Shown here: positions 51,257 to 63,777 of the stretch, in pieces
Numbering within the stretch: the first letter of the stretch is position 1
How the letters are laid out: each line of letters starts with the position of its first letter
From: Chrysomallon squamiferum
Lineage: Eukaryota; Mollusca; Gastropoda; Neomphalida; Peltospiridae
Assembly: GCA_012295275.1 (NCBI GenBank)
Contig: CM022669.1
Coordinates: 7,924,989 to 7,988,988, forward strand
Length of the DNA: 64,000 bases
Reading direction: 5' to 3'
The notes under the pieces: model-generated
Database searches by the model: none
Told to the model about the DNA's origin: nothing
The model's input: the letters and a program-made list of their open reading frames with translations, nothing else
Program-made: the position numbers and the translations under genes

Positions 51257-54200
51257 ATGGCAGATGACAAAGGCAATGATGTCTCTGAATCCATCGAAGT
51301 CGCCACTGTCATTAATGGTGGAAATCACGTTAAGTCTAAATTTGTCAGACAGATTTGCTCCATTTCAGTGGTGACGCGAATTTTGGATTGGTATCAGGAT
51401 CTAAAGACCAAAAGTCAACTTCTGTCGTTCGCTATTTCGCCACTTGAATATTTTTTCTTGTGGCCTTTTTTATTCATAACAAAACAGTTTGGGCAAAATT
51501 GTGAGTAATTAATTTTCATTATTTATTTTATTGTCCATTTTAAAACATTGCATCACCACTTACTTTTTAGTCCAACAAGACTACAAGACTCGCGTTCGCT
51601 AAAAGGTAAAATGATAACAAAAGATTTAAAGAACAAAGACTTAATTTTCTTTTATATTAAAAATATATGTAAAACAAGGAAATTTCCCCACATTTTTAGA
51701 TGAATAACTTAGATTATTAATATTTCATTTACTTTGTACATAATTCTGTATTTTTATGAATTTTATTTTTTGTTTGTTTTAATCCATGTTTTTAATATTA
51801 GTTATCCTAATTTTATTTTCATTCCTTTCTGTATTGTAAATTTTAATGATGACAAGTTAACTAAAATTTAGCTCAAGAAACAACCAATATGTAAAAATGA
51901 AACAAATCATTAAAATACAATACTGACAATAGGTTTTGTATACAATATTTATTTTTAAAATAATCATAATTTGTTTCAGTTTCCTATGTTGATGAGAAGG
52001 TTGCAAGTATAATTTCAGTGATGGTAAACATTGCTGGTTTGTCTTGCCATTCAGAAAAGGTGAATATTTTTAATTGTTCATTTACTGTGTTAAATTATTC
52101 ATTTATATTCATAAATTAGAAGAAGAAAAAATAATAATATACTTTAAAAAAAACTTTAAATCCACTTAATTGAAGATTAAACATTTTTATTTATAAGTGT
52201 TGCCATACAACATACAAACACCTTCATTTTCAAGATAACTAAAATTCTAAAAAAATGTATAAATCATTAATGCTTGTGAATTAAGATCTAATATTAGTCT
52301 GCCTTTCAAAAGCCCATCTGTAATTATTCAGTACCTGATATTTGTACAATTAGACATTTTCTTCATTATTTTTGTACATTTAGAAAACAGCAACTCCAGT
52401 TACTAAAAGAAAACAAAAATATCCAGTGATGTCAATGCCAGTAGCCTTCGTCATCTGGTGTATTGACACTGTTTGTAATGTCTCGGATGGTTTTTTGAGA
52501 AAAATACAAGCCTATGATCAGCAGCAGAAAATGTTGGAAAAAACAAAGCAAAACAAACAAAAACAACCAGTGGTATGTTCATTAACGAAGTTCAATGCTA
52601 TTTATCTCTTATAAGTCGATAAATTGAAATTAATCATAGTTTGCCAAAAGAAACTGAGATAATATTAAATAAACTATTTAAAAAAGCATGTTTTGTGGGT
52701 AGTAATGAATTTTTATTAGTAAACAGAACAAGAAAATGTTATTTGAAAGCTTTAGAATTAGTCAGTTTTCTGTTGAATGGTAAATATATATCTAAGCTAA
52801 AAAGAATTATTTAAAAAAATATATTATTTTATTTTTTTCAGGGCCTTAATGGATTAATAGGTATAGTGATTTATCCACTAGAACTGTATGTAAGTATAAT
52901 ATAAGAAATTAATATTTACACAAATTTCTGTTAATTCTTTGACTTTCACAATTATTTGTAATTAAATTAAGATTACAGCAGAAGTTTTGAAGCTCTGGTA
53001 TGCATACCTCTGTGTGTATGCAAGCAAAATTCGATGATGGTCAATGAAAAAAGCAAAAACAGTATTTGTACAGCTAAAAAACAACAACTTGAAGAATGAT
53101 AAATATCCTGGCCAAACCTTCAAAAACGGCTCTGAATAATTTTCTTTAAAAAAATTGTAATTTTGCATTATATTTTAGCCAATTAAAGCACTGTGCACAT
53201 TTTTGCTCAAATATTAACTGGCCCTACTGAAGTTGTTCTGTCGTGACATTTTGAAATGGATATGTATCAACCAAATATTTTTTCCAAGGGTATCAGCTGG
53301 TAAAAAGACATTGAATAACTGCATCCCATAAAAAAATAAATGAGGTTTTTTTAAACAACTTGATAAGTAGTAAAGAATTTTTTATGCAGCATAATTTTTG
53401 TATTTTTTTATTTTTATAAAGGTATCTTTGATGAGTTACCTCCGTAGATGGATTCACCATTTCTTTGACCAATCACCTTGGCCAGTGAAGGCCTTGTCAC
53501 CAGAGAAATTAGCAGAAATACAGGCAAGAAGAAAAGTAAGAGAAATCAGTTCAGTTTCTTGAGTGTTGGTGTTAACTTAGTCAGAATGCATTTTGTATGC
53601 TTCCAAATATTTTTGTAATATTTTCTATACCAATAGAATTTTTCAATACTCTATCCACAAATACACTTTAATCAGTGATTTATTTGTTCACAAATGATTG
53701 TAAATAAACAAGAATTGATTGTAGTCAAATATCGTTGTAGGTATCTCCAAGAAAAAAATCAAGGAATTTGCTTGTTCAGCTGTTTGGGTTAGGCAGACCA
53801 GGAAAACTGGAGAAGATAAGCGAGGAACTGAAAGGTATTTTGTTACTTTTCTGTAATATTGTATAAATATAACTGACAGTATGATTACAACAAATTAACA
53901 AACTGAAGGTGTATTTTGTCAAAAGTAAATATAAACAAATTTTAAATACACATTTGCAAAGTTTAGGCCTAATGCGTTCAGTCAAGTATGTTCATACAAA
54001 TTAACAAACAGAACAAGAATGATGCAAGTAATTTAAGACATTTCTAAATTATTTTTACAAAATATATTTACTCAGCTTCTTCATATTTCAGGTGAGCTGA
54101 TTAAGAGCCCTAACAAAGAAGATGGAGTGGAGAAGAAGCGGAAGTATGAAGATGTCGAGGGCGAGTTGGAGTCGGATGAAAATTATGGTTTGGGTGACAG

Positions 54201-57034
54201 TGACATGGAGAATTATGTCAGTGAGGAAGACCCTGACTATGAGGTACAGAAATTTTGTTTATTTTTCAGTTTATTCTAAATCAAACTTTAAAAAAAAAAA
54301 AATGGATACGCCTGAAAGCTTTCCTGTGTTTTTAACTTTTCATAGTGTTAAAGAAAAAACAGCATACAGATTAAAATTACATTTGCCTTTCAGCCTGCTA
54401 ATGGTGACAGTACAGACAGTGAGGAATATGCTGAGGGTCAGACAGAAAGTGACATTGAATTTGAGTACAAGGATTCTACTTACCAAGTAACAGAAAATTC
54501 AGACAAGGTTTGTTACTAAAGTGTTAACAATTTTTTTTTTTTAAAGTCAAAAGAATTATACTGATTTATCTGTTAAAAACTTGTTAATAATTCAGAATGT
54601 TTTGGTAAATAGTTTTAAATTTAATTTTTTACAGCCAGAAACTCCATCAGAAGCAGCAGCAGTGAAAAAGAACAATACCAAACAGGTATTCTAAAAAAAA
54701 TATTTCACTAACATTAGTTTTGCACTCTGATTTGTAGCTTTCACATTAGTAGGTATTAATAATCACATTTAAAAAATTTTTAATATGCTAGCTATTTAGT
54801 AAAACTACTCTTTGTATTGTTTTGTAAGGGATGTTATGTTCACCACAGATTTTGATTTTTTAGATAATTAAGTCAATATAATTTTCATTCTTACTGTTAT
54901 GACTTTTTTATACCAGCAGGTGGAGCAATTCACTACTGCAGAAACTTAACTGGCACCATTTAGGAGAAAATATTTAACCAACAATGCTTGTATATCTTTA
55001 TTTTTTATAAATATCCAGTAACAAGTGGAAATGTAAAGCAAGATGGTAGATATTGTTGGGTTGTACAGATCGTCTGTGATTTTTGTTTCAGGCATCTTCT
55101 AAAACATCTAGTAGCAACGGAAACCAAACACCTGTACAGCACGACCTAAGAACCAAACTGGACATCATAGCAGCAGAAAAGGTAAAATTATATTATAAAT
55201 GTCCTTTAACAGTTTAAATAAATTCTGTAATTTTATTTCACTACAAACTTTTTTGGACTAAAAATTCATTGTACTGAAATAGGAAAAGTAAATGAATAAC
55301 TTACTATATACACACCTTTTGCAATATAATAGGTAATTATTAACAAAAATTGATACCAAATGTAAGAATATATTATGTATGTAAGATTTTATTACCACCA
55401 GAGGTAACAATTTGTTCAATTTTTATTTGTTCAGGCAGCTGCCAAGAGATTTGTAGAGGGCACTCCACCAGTAAAAACTAGCACACCAAAATCAAAAACT
55501 ACAGAAACCAAAGCTAATCAGGATTCACTTCAAACAGAAAAGGTATTTCCATATTTCATACTATAGAGAGAGGGATATTTTTGTGAAAACAAGAGGAAAT
55601 ATGTGGCAGATGAAAGCTGTTCATATTACTTAAAAAACAGTGCTTACAGTATATCTGAGGAATGATAGATAACAAGAACAGTCCCCATAATGTCAGTTTT
55701 AGACCAGCAGTTATTGTAAGATTTTAGTAACAGTTTACCAGAATTTGAATCGAAAACAAAAGTTTCCAAAAGATTATCTGGCAAAATCCTGTTGAATAAG
55801 TCACTGCTTCATTCACTTGACCCATGTTCTCATTCCCTGTCGAGCTATTTTTGTGCTGAAAACACCAGATATTGATCATTTTATATTACCTCACTTTTTG
55901 TAATATACTCATGTATTATCTCCTTAATTTTTTTTTATAGAAACCTTCACAGATGGGAAAGTTGACTCTGCCAAAATTGAATTCTCCTCAGGCGAAGGTA
56001 AAGGAAAGCAGATTCAAAGAAGTTGAGGAAAAAGCAACAGTTCAAATGCAGACAAATGCTTCAAACACGGATAAGGTAATAATACTGAAATACTGATACC
56101 ACAAAAAGTTCAGGTTGATTTTGTTTTCCTGAAAATAACCCTATGAATGTAACTAATTAAAACGCACTAGAACTCACTGTTTATATCTCTACATATCAGA
56201 AATGTCTTAAAACAGTCTCTACAACTCTGTATGTTGCAGAAAGCTCTTCTGACACCTGGTAAAAATGTCAAATGTGGCTCTCCTCAAGTGAAGACCAAAG
56301 AAGGAAAAGAGAAATTGGCATCATTTCACGAGAAATGCAAGGATGCAGACGACGCCTTCACTCCTCATACCAACACTTCAGCTACACAAAAGGTAAAGCA
56401 CATTCCAGTTGATATTCTTCAAAACTGAGTGTATTTTGTTATTTGTTTTTCATAAAGCTGATTAGTTTTACACTGAAGCACAACATCTTTCATATTTCCC
56501 CTACTGGTTTTAGTAACTGCTGTGTCACTAGTTTTATCAGATTTTTCTTGTCTCTAGGAAGGTATATATATAAAGTACTTTGCTGATGATCAGTAAGAAT
56601 AGCTCTTCTGACATGGTAAAAGTTGGTCTGTTGTCACATTAGTATATCACATTTATAATTTTTGGATCATATTAGAAATAACTTCCATTTTTATTAATTT
56701 TGTTTGGATAGAATTGTATAATAAAGCTTTTCATTCCATTTTGAATGTTTTTATCAATACTAAGTTGTATTACATTTAAGTCAGAAAATAAAAAAGCAAT
56801 TCATTTTTAATTTTTTTAATTTAGGCTACAACTGATAAGACATCAAAGCAGAAAGGAAGCAAAAAGTCAGAAAACCAGGAAACTGTAAAGGAAAGCAAAT
56901 TGAAAGGAAATGATACAAATGCAGAAAAATCAAGTGCTGATAAATTTAATGGAGAAAAACCCAAAACAGAAATGGCAAATGCAAATTTAATCAGTGGCAG
57001 CTTTGCTACAAAAGATAACATTCCCAAGAAGTGA
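51257..57034 (+). CDS. Unassigned 14-exon gene; N-terminus weakly perilipin (PAT)-like, C-terminus low-complexity
   Basis: Exons: 51257-51500, 51980-52059, 52384-52572, 52842-52889, 53422-53535, 53741-53834, 54092-54243, 54394-54507, 54635-54685, 55092-55181, 55435-55542, 55941-56075, 56240-56392, 56825-57034 (TGA). Total 1,782 nt, 593 residues, all phases joining. ATG 51257 has a good context (G at -3 and +4). The N-terminal third is helical and partly hydrophobic: S-V-V-T-R-I-L-D-W-Y-Q-D-L-K, a W/F-rich stretch, then Y-V-D-E-K-V-A-S-I. This order resembles the PAT segment of perilipins (I-Y...K-V-K-x-S-N...A-E...Y-V-E-E-K-V-P). That suggests lipid-droplet binding, but the match is weak. The tail is acidic, then Lys/Thr/Ser/Glu-rich and probably disordered. 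A cytosolic Lys-rich scaffold is an alternative. Confidence 0.7.
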
Positions 57035-60000
57035 AACTTACAGAATACGAAAGGTTATCAAGGCGCAAGAAATGAATGAATTTGATACTTTAAATTCTTT
57101 TTGGAACTGAAACTTTATTCTTACATTGTTAAAAAAAGATGGGACATTTTGGCAGCCTTTTGCAATGCTTTAATGTGATATACATTTTCAGTAGACTTGT
57201 TTATTTTTTAATTTTGTTATTAAATTGATAAAGTACTTTTTCTTTCTTTTTTGGTAACTATACTAATATAAGATTTATGATAACATTTTATTACATACTA
57301 AACTCAATTGTAATTATGTTGTAATACAAATTTCATGTTGTTAATTTTCTTTTGTAAGATGTTTGGTTCTTGTTTAGTGGTCTTTTCATATGCACATTTT
57401 CAAAACGTTCTATCACTGGAAAATTGGCAAGTGCTATATCTTTATGGCATGCTTTAATCAACTTAAAATCCATTACATTTAGAACAGTGTTATCTTAATG
57501 CTACTGTTTAAAAAAAAAAAAAGATTTGTTACAGTATTCAAAGAAAGAATATTTTTAGCATTTATACAGCATTTTGTATTTCACTGCAGGCAAAGAATAA
57601 TGAATTTATTCCCACAGACTACAAGCAACATAAGCTAATGTATTTGCAATATGTAATGCAAGGAAAGGGAAAATGTAAATTAGTTTAAAATTTTTAATCA
57701 AGTGATTTATCATGTTTGTTCTGGTAAATTAAAATCTTTGATTTGAGACCAGAAACATTTTTGTCAGATAGTAATTACAAAATTTGAACTCTTGTTATTA
57801 AAGTTGATTCTGAAATGGAAATGACTTTGTATTAATTTCAGTATAATCTCATTTTTAATCCTTTCAAAACAACAAAATAATGCTGACACATGTATATTAT
57901 TATTAAAGGAAAACTGTAAAATATCAAATTACCAAAACAAATTTGAGTTTGGTGTGGAATTGGGTTATCAGTATTGTTTATACAAGTTGTTAAAGAACTA
58001 ACTGCCATCTGGTAGAAGTAACCATATCTTTAATGCTTTGATATTCTCTTTTGTTGACATGACAGAAACTGAGCAGGAGTGGAGAACTGTCAAAAGTCAA
58101 CAATAATAATAATAAAATGAAATTGTCTTGAATTGCATTTACCTCACAGATGTAGTAAAATGCACACATGTACATTCGAAGATTTTTATTTTCTGCCTCA
58201 TCCTTCAGAATAATTAAACCGCAGTGCCATTTATTATTTGTAAATAATGAATTCCATAACATGGATCTTCATAATGTTTGTTTTCTCTTGTAAATGAAAA
58301 GATACTCTCTTCCCTGTGGATGTATCTGGCCATAAATCATGAACTTTTAAAATACTGAACTATTGGATGACAGGGGGAAAATTGTTGAAGATAAGTCTTG
58401 TTAAAGGGACATAACTTAAATATTTATTCTAGGTTTTAGTTTGTTTTAAATCCAAAAATTTCACTTGATTTCACTCGATCATTGGGATGATTAAAATATT
58501 CAGCAGAAATGAGTTGTAAAGAAAATGGGTAAATAAAATAATATTTAAAAATTAAAATCTATATTTTACTACAATAATCACAAAACAAATTATTTTTATT
58601 TTAAAGGAACATTTGGAGAGTTCCTAGAGTATTCTTTCCTTGAATTTGTGTATACATTTGAAAACAATTGGTGTTTTTTTTTATTAAAATGTAATAGCAG
58701 ATTTTGTCTCACAGTGAAATCAATTGTATAGAACAAATACATGTTTGTCTATTATAATTACTTGAATTCTGAAGCAGTAATCACAGAAAAAGTTATAGTA
58801 TTTTTTTTTTTTTTTTTTTGGTCTAATAAGAATAATGCAAAATTATAAATTTCAGATGAAGTGTAAAGGCGACATGCATACGTTGTGATCTGTCATGTAA
58901 CCAGTCAGACTGTTTTGTTAATAGAATGTATACATTACAACCTAGAACTGGTAATTCAAAACAATTATCAACAGTACTAAAATAACAAGGTAAATAAGCA
59001 GCCTTTCTGGACCAGATTTAGGAGATGGGAAAGGATTTTTTTAAATTGGTTATGGTTCAGGGACAAGACAACCATTGAAAGGTCTCAAGAAAAAAAAAAA
59101 AACTTCACCCCTACCCTCACATTGTGAAATTTGAGTTTGTTTAGTTAGTTTTTCAGTAAGATTAATTTAATTTATTTTATATATATATATATAAAAAAAA
59201 AAATAAAAAAAAAAACTGATGGGAAACCCTGTATTAAACGTAAATATAATCTAAAAAAAAAAAAAAAAAAAAAAAAACAACCCAAAAACAGTTAAAACAT
59301 TCCAAAGCTTTTCAGTGATGATGATGATGATGATTATCTAAAAAGGGTGCTCATATCCTCTCATCAGCAAAATGATGTATATTCAGATTATGTTTATTTT
59401 TGCTTTCTTAAAATGACCATTTATTTACATTTACATTTATCATCTGTAATTGCGTTTGCACACCTTTTTACATTTGAATTTTATGATTACTGTTATTGTA
59501 GAATATTTAACGGACACTCGCAATTCCTTTCTGAACATCTGTGTATATTAGGTATAATTTGATTACTAGTATTTGGGAACAAAATAAAAATAAGTAAAAA
59601 AAAAAATTAACGTGTAACTTGAGCACGTAATACGACATCACTATTTATAACTTAGAAAACATAATTTCGCGGGCTTCTTGATCTTTAACCAATCCTACAA
59701 AGGATTTAACCATTTGCGTCACTTCCGCAAAAAAGAAAGTTTGGGCACGCCCACTGCACGCGGTTTAGACTGAGCGTTTGTGTTTTGTTTTTCTCTCGTG
59801 AATTTTCTGTATATCAACATTTTTGAAAGTTCGTTACAATTGTTACAGCAAAATATTTTCTTGAGGATGAAAAGAATGATATGATGATCAGTCGTTGATA
59901 TTTTGACAGTTTGAAGAAGAAAATCAGAAGCTGCAGAAGTCGAAATCTGATCGTCAACTGCCTTGAAACAAAGAGGGCGTGCGAGTTCTTGACTACCAGC

Positions 60001-60035
60001 TGATCACAGTTTTGTTTGATTTGTGACAGTTCAAA
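57035..60035. other. 3' region of the perilipin-like gene, intergenic DNA, and KLF promoter
   Basis: AT-rich with no coding exon seen. T-runs lie near 58801-58819, A-runs near 59192-59215 and 59254-59277, and an ATG/GAT run near 59317-59333. From about 59640 the sequence becomes less AT-rich and looks like a promoter: a CCAAT box at about 59690, a TGCGTCA element at about 59715, and GGGCACGCCCAC (a CACCC/GC-box type, KLF/SP-like) at about 59743. Confidence 0.5.
59867..59898 (+). promoter_or_regulatory. Two overlapping mini-uORFs in the KLF 5' leader
   Basis: ATG at 59867 opens M-K-R-M-I-stop (to 59884). ATG at 59881 opens M-M-I-S-R-stop (to 59898). They overlap and precede the main ATG at 60036, assuming this leader is transcribed. 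Short uORFs usually lower main-ORF translation; vertebrate KLF9 (BTEB) also has upstream ATGs. Confidence 0.45.
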
Positions 60036-60543
60036 ATGACGTTACAAAACGGGGATGTTCGTGATTACGATACAAACTTGGCTGCAGAATGTTTAGTTGC
60101 CATGTCAAATTCTTTTTGTAGCAAAAACGTTTCATCGCCAAAATTGGTGGGATGCGAGGAAGTTGTTTCAACATCAACTGAAATAGCTTCAAGCCAACCA
60201 GATTCTTTGTTCACGTTAGCGAGAATTTTGACCGATCTCGGTAAATTTAAACAAGATCCCATTGACACTGACTATAGCAGTGATGAAATGTGTAAGAAGA
60301 ACAGTTCCTATGAATGTAATAATTCTGACAATTGTGAAAATCTTGTTTCTCGTCGAAAACGTAGTCATCGCAACAAACCAAAATCAACCACGCCCACTTT
60401 TGATGTAGACATGAAAAAAGTCGGGAAAAATGAAAAACTATTGGGAGGATGCGATAAAAAATTACATAGATGTCATTTTAAAAACTGTGAGAAAGTGTAT
60501 GGCAAAAGTTCTCATCTGAAAGCACACCTCAGGACCCATACAG
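60036..60543 (+). CDS. KLF9/13-type Kruppel-like factor, first coding exon (3'-partial)
   Basis: The ATG at 60036 opens a coding exon that ends at ACA-G|GTACAG (donor after 60543, phase 1). The N-terminus has [10 protein letters not shown], the Sin3-binding-like motif of the KLF9/13/14/16 group, and [13 protein letters not shown], similar to KLF9 L-V-T-I-A-K-S-L-L-D-L-N-K. At the end is zinc finger 1: C-x4-C-x12-H-x3-H with [12 protein letters not shown]. The intron inside the H-T-G linker is the usual KLF position. Fingers 2 and 3 must lie beyond 64000, since no E-R-P-F-x-C exon is seen. The product is a nuclear GC/CACCC-box repressor or activator. Which of KLF9/13/14/16 it equals cannot be decided here. 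Confidence 0.85.
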
Positions 60544-62884
60544 GTACAGTATATAACAACCTTATCGTGGAAAAACGCTTTCGCGCCATTGTTTGCATAT
60601 GTTTCTGTTGTTTAGGCTTAGGCACATGTCAAGTCACCTTGAGGTTAACGCCTTAGTTTAATTTTGTCTGGATTGTACGCAATCTCCTTATCAGATGTTC
60701 TTTCAGTTTTAAATATTAATGTATTTTAAAATTTCATATTTAATTAAGTTTATTCGATTTTTGATGTTTCTTAAAAGTGTCTACGAGACTGCGGTCTCCG
60801 CCCTACATTTGTTTTGGGATGAGCTCTTTAAATAACCTTTGTCTAAAAATAGCTAGAGTGCAGTATATTACAGTCTTACCTCATACACTGGTATTTTCCA
60901 GGCTGTTCTATGCATAATGATTGAAACGTGATGTTGATTCAGTTACATCATATAGGAGATAAAACAAAAATGTAATTTAATAATAATGATAATAAAATTA
61001 TGCATTGACTATTTTTTACAATTACATCAGAAGCCGTAACTGACTAAAAGTAATATTTTCTAAAGAAATTATAATCTAAAAAGAATTACAAAAAATAAGT
61101 AGAGCATAACCCATTTTATGAAAGGACCAGTTCTAACTGGAACTTTGTGGAATATATAAGAAAAAAAACATTCTACCAGTTTGATCGTTGGCAATGGTCT
61201 TTTATTATCTGGTCATCACTCTCTAGCTATGAAAGGGTCAGTTCTACTTAGTGTACCCATCATGATGACGCCCATTCTGCCCATTGTTTCGTGACTGCTT
61301 TATCAAAGGCAGTCATATATTCTTTCTTGAGGGACTGGTACAGCTAATAATGAAATGGCTGAGGTATTATTGAACAAAAGATGTATGACATCAAGTACAT
61401 TCATGAAGCTGAATAATGAGAATCCTGCACGCACATGCGCACACACACACACATATTGTTTTTGTATTAAGTAAGAAAATAAACATGCAATACATAAATA
61501 TATATGTCTGCATGTGTGTGTGTTTCAGTTCAAATTGCTTTGGGATACATTATTTAATTTACATTTTGCTAGTTGCTATGAAAAGGTGATATTCAAGAAA
61601 ATATTGACAGTATATTAAACTTCTATACATATTTTGGGTGATAGAAAATTGGGTGGGGTGAGCCCACGGTGATTATCTTTCCAGAAGACAATGATGAATC
61701 ATTGTGTGTAAGAATACAAATAAAAATACTGTGCTTTTCTTTTGACATTTTTGGTGCTGAAATTAGAAAATTAAAAAAGAAATTTAATACTTAATGCTTT
61801 ACAATTTACATGTGTCCAGTTCAACATATTTCATTTGTTTATATATATACTATCTTCTTTAATTCACACTGCAGATTTTACTGTAAAATCCACATTTGTA
61901 CTTTGTTTTTGTCCATGTTCACTGAACCGTATCAACGTACTGAGTTGTATTTTTTCCTGACAACAACCTCGCCCCTATTTGTTCACTGGTGATTTGTGAG
62001 GTCGTGTGCCATCTGCCGTTAGTTTATTTTCTTAAGAGTAACCTCTTTCGATTGGTCGGTGTGTCATCACTGTGTCGTCCTATACAAAACTAAAACACCT
62101 GTATTCTAATGTTTCTTCACAGTTTTCTTTGTTCTCATTGTTGTCATTTGTTCATGCTGTTTGATTTTTGAACATCACTTTTTGATTCAAAAAAAAAAAA
62201 AATAATAATAAAAACAAGCACTGACATGCAAAAAAGAGAAGTTTTCATTTTATAAATACATATACACACTCACACACACATACACACACACACACACACA
62301 CACAAATGCACAGTGTAATTATATATATGCTGGTGTAGATCCGTGGTTTCAAAAACAGAAGGCATACAGCACTATCACTCTGATATACATAATTTTGAAA
62401 AAAAGATTACGGAGTCCTTCACCAAATAGATGAAATACATAGACACTATTGCATCAACCATTATAATTCAGTATGGTGGTGTGGCTTCGTAAATAAACTT
62501 TTTTGTAATTTATTAATTATTAAATATTGTAACCTCGTATTTGTCAAAATGATAAAATACTGATATTTCACTTCTTAAAAATATTCTTATAATAAAGCCA
62601 TAATGCTCTCCACACTTAAATGTATACATGTTAATAAGGCTCAGTCTTTAAGGCCTTTTTATTGAAATTATTATTACTGGACATGGCAACAAAAAAAAAC
62701 ACCAAAAAACCACTAAAAAATAATTTCCAGTTCTTTTTTGTTTTAAAATGTCTCTCTGTGCATATTGAAATGCAGTCATTTATGTCCATCCATTAGTTTG
62801 TACCTACTGATCAATATATGCTTGTTTGTAAATAAATTACCTTGCACCACTACATATAGTTACAAACATAGCTTTAGAAAGTAG

Positions 62885-62960
62885 ACAGTACCTAGACCTG
62901 AGCTTGGAACCTGCCAGTCTGAAACTTGATGACTTTAACCATGGTGCCACTGAGACTGTT
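62885..62960 (-). mobile_element. tRNA-derived SINE relic
   Basis: On the minus strand the sequence reads CTCAGTGGCACCATGGTTAA (A-box region), and about 30 nt later GGCAGGTTCCAAGCTCAG, close to the B-box GGTTCGAANCC. Box order and spacing fit a tRNA-related SINE head. The body and tail are not delimited. Confidence 0.5.
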
Positions 62961-63329
62961 TTCAGTTGTGCAGTGTGCAGCAGACAGTGAAGTGTTAAAA
63001 TAACAGAAAGTTACTGCCTTACACCTGCTCTCAACATTTCAGCTGGGTCTCTCGTAAATAATGTTTACTGGAAGGGAAAGAGAGCTTTTAAAAAAAAAAA
63101 AAAATTGATAATAATGGAGAAAATGTGATATTTGTGGGAGTAATTTTTGTAAAAGTGTAACTTAAAAATATTAACAGCTTCTTTATATTAACCATTTTAT
63201 AAGTGTGTGTGTGTGTGTGTGTGTGTGAATATGTTTTGGTATATATGTTATTTATGTATGTTGCTATATCTTTTTATATAAGATGATTGATATGGGTATG
63301 TTCTTTTTGAATGTTTCTTTAAACATGTA

Positions 63330-63364
<35 letters not shown>

Positions 63365-63752
63365 GTGTGGTTGTGTTACTGAAGTTAGTTGAAGTTAGTT
63401 TAATAGTCCACTTTTTAATCTTGAGCTATTCAGAAAATACTTTAAAAAATGGTTTGTTCTAAATCATTATATATTAGCTTGGTATTAAACAATAATAACT
63501 GTTAAATATGTATAAATATTTCTGTATGCGTGTGTTTGTTTATATTTACATTATGTTTTTGTAACTATAATACAGCTAAATATGTTTGTAAATGAAAGTA
63601 TGTGTGTGTGTCTATACATGTTAGTGTGTGTACATACATGTGTTTGTATACACACAGTATTGTTTGAATTAGTGGTGGCTGAAGCCAACTTGAGGTCAAG
63701 ACTCTATTAGATTTCTATTACAGTCAGCCTAAGGCTTACTGATAACTGCAAA

Positions 63753-63777
63753 ACCTCCATAGCAACAGCATAGCAAC
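63753..63777 (+). promoter_or_regulatory. Tandem RFX X-box-like motifs in the KLF intron
   Basis: ACCTCCATAGCAAC (63753-63766) matches RYYNYYATRRNRAC at all 14 positions. It is followed at once by a second CATAGCAAC half-site ending at 63777 (12 of 14 for that full site). The host is not a known ciliary gene. Confidence 0.35.

Noticed and set aside
52962-53168. Minus-strand ORF in an intron of the perilipin-like gene, considered as a transposon piece
   Set aside because: No transposase motif, terminal repeats or splice signals could be seen.
54914-54955. Possible alternative terminal exon after CAGCAG in the perilipin-like gene
   Set aside because: Only nine codons before a stop; the downstream exons join well without it.
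61120-61260. Two similar segments (GAAAGGACCAGTTCTA and GAAAGGGTCAGTTCTA) about 110 nt apart
   Set aside because: Too short and isolated to call a repeat family or regulatory pair.
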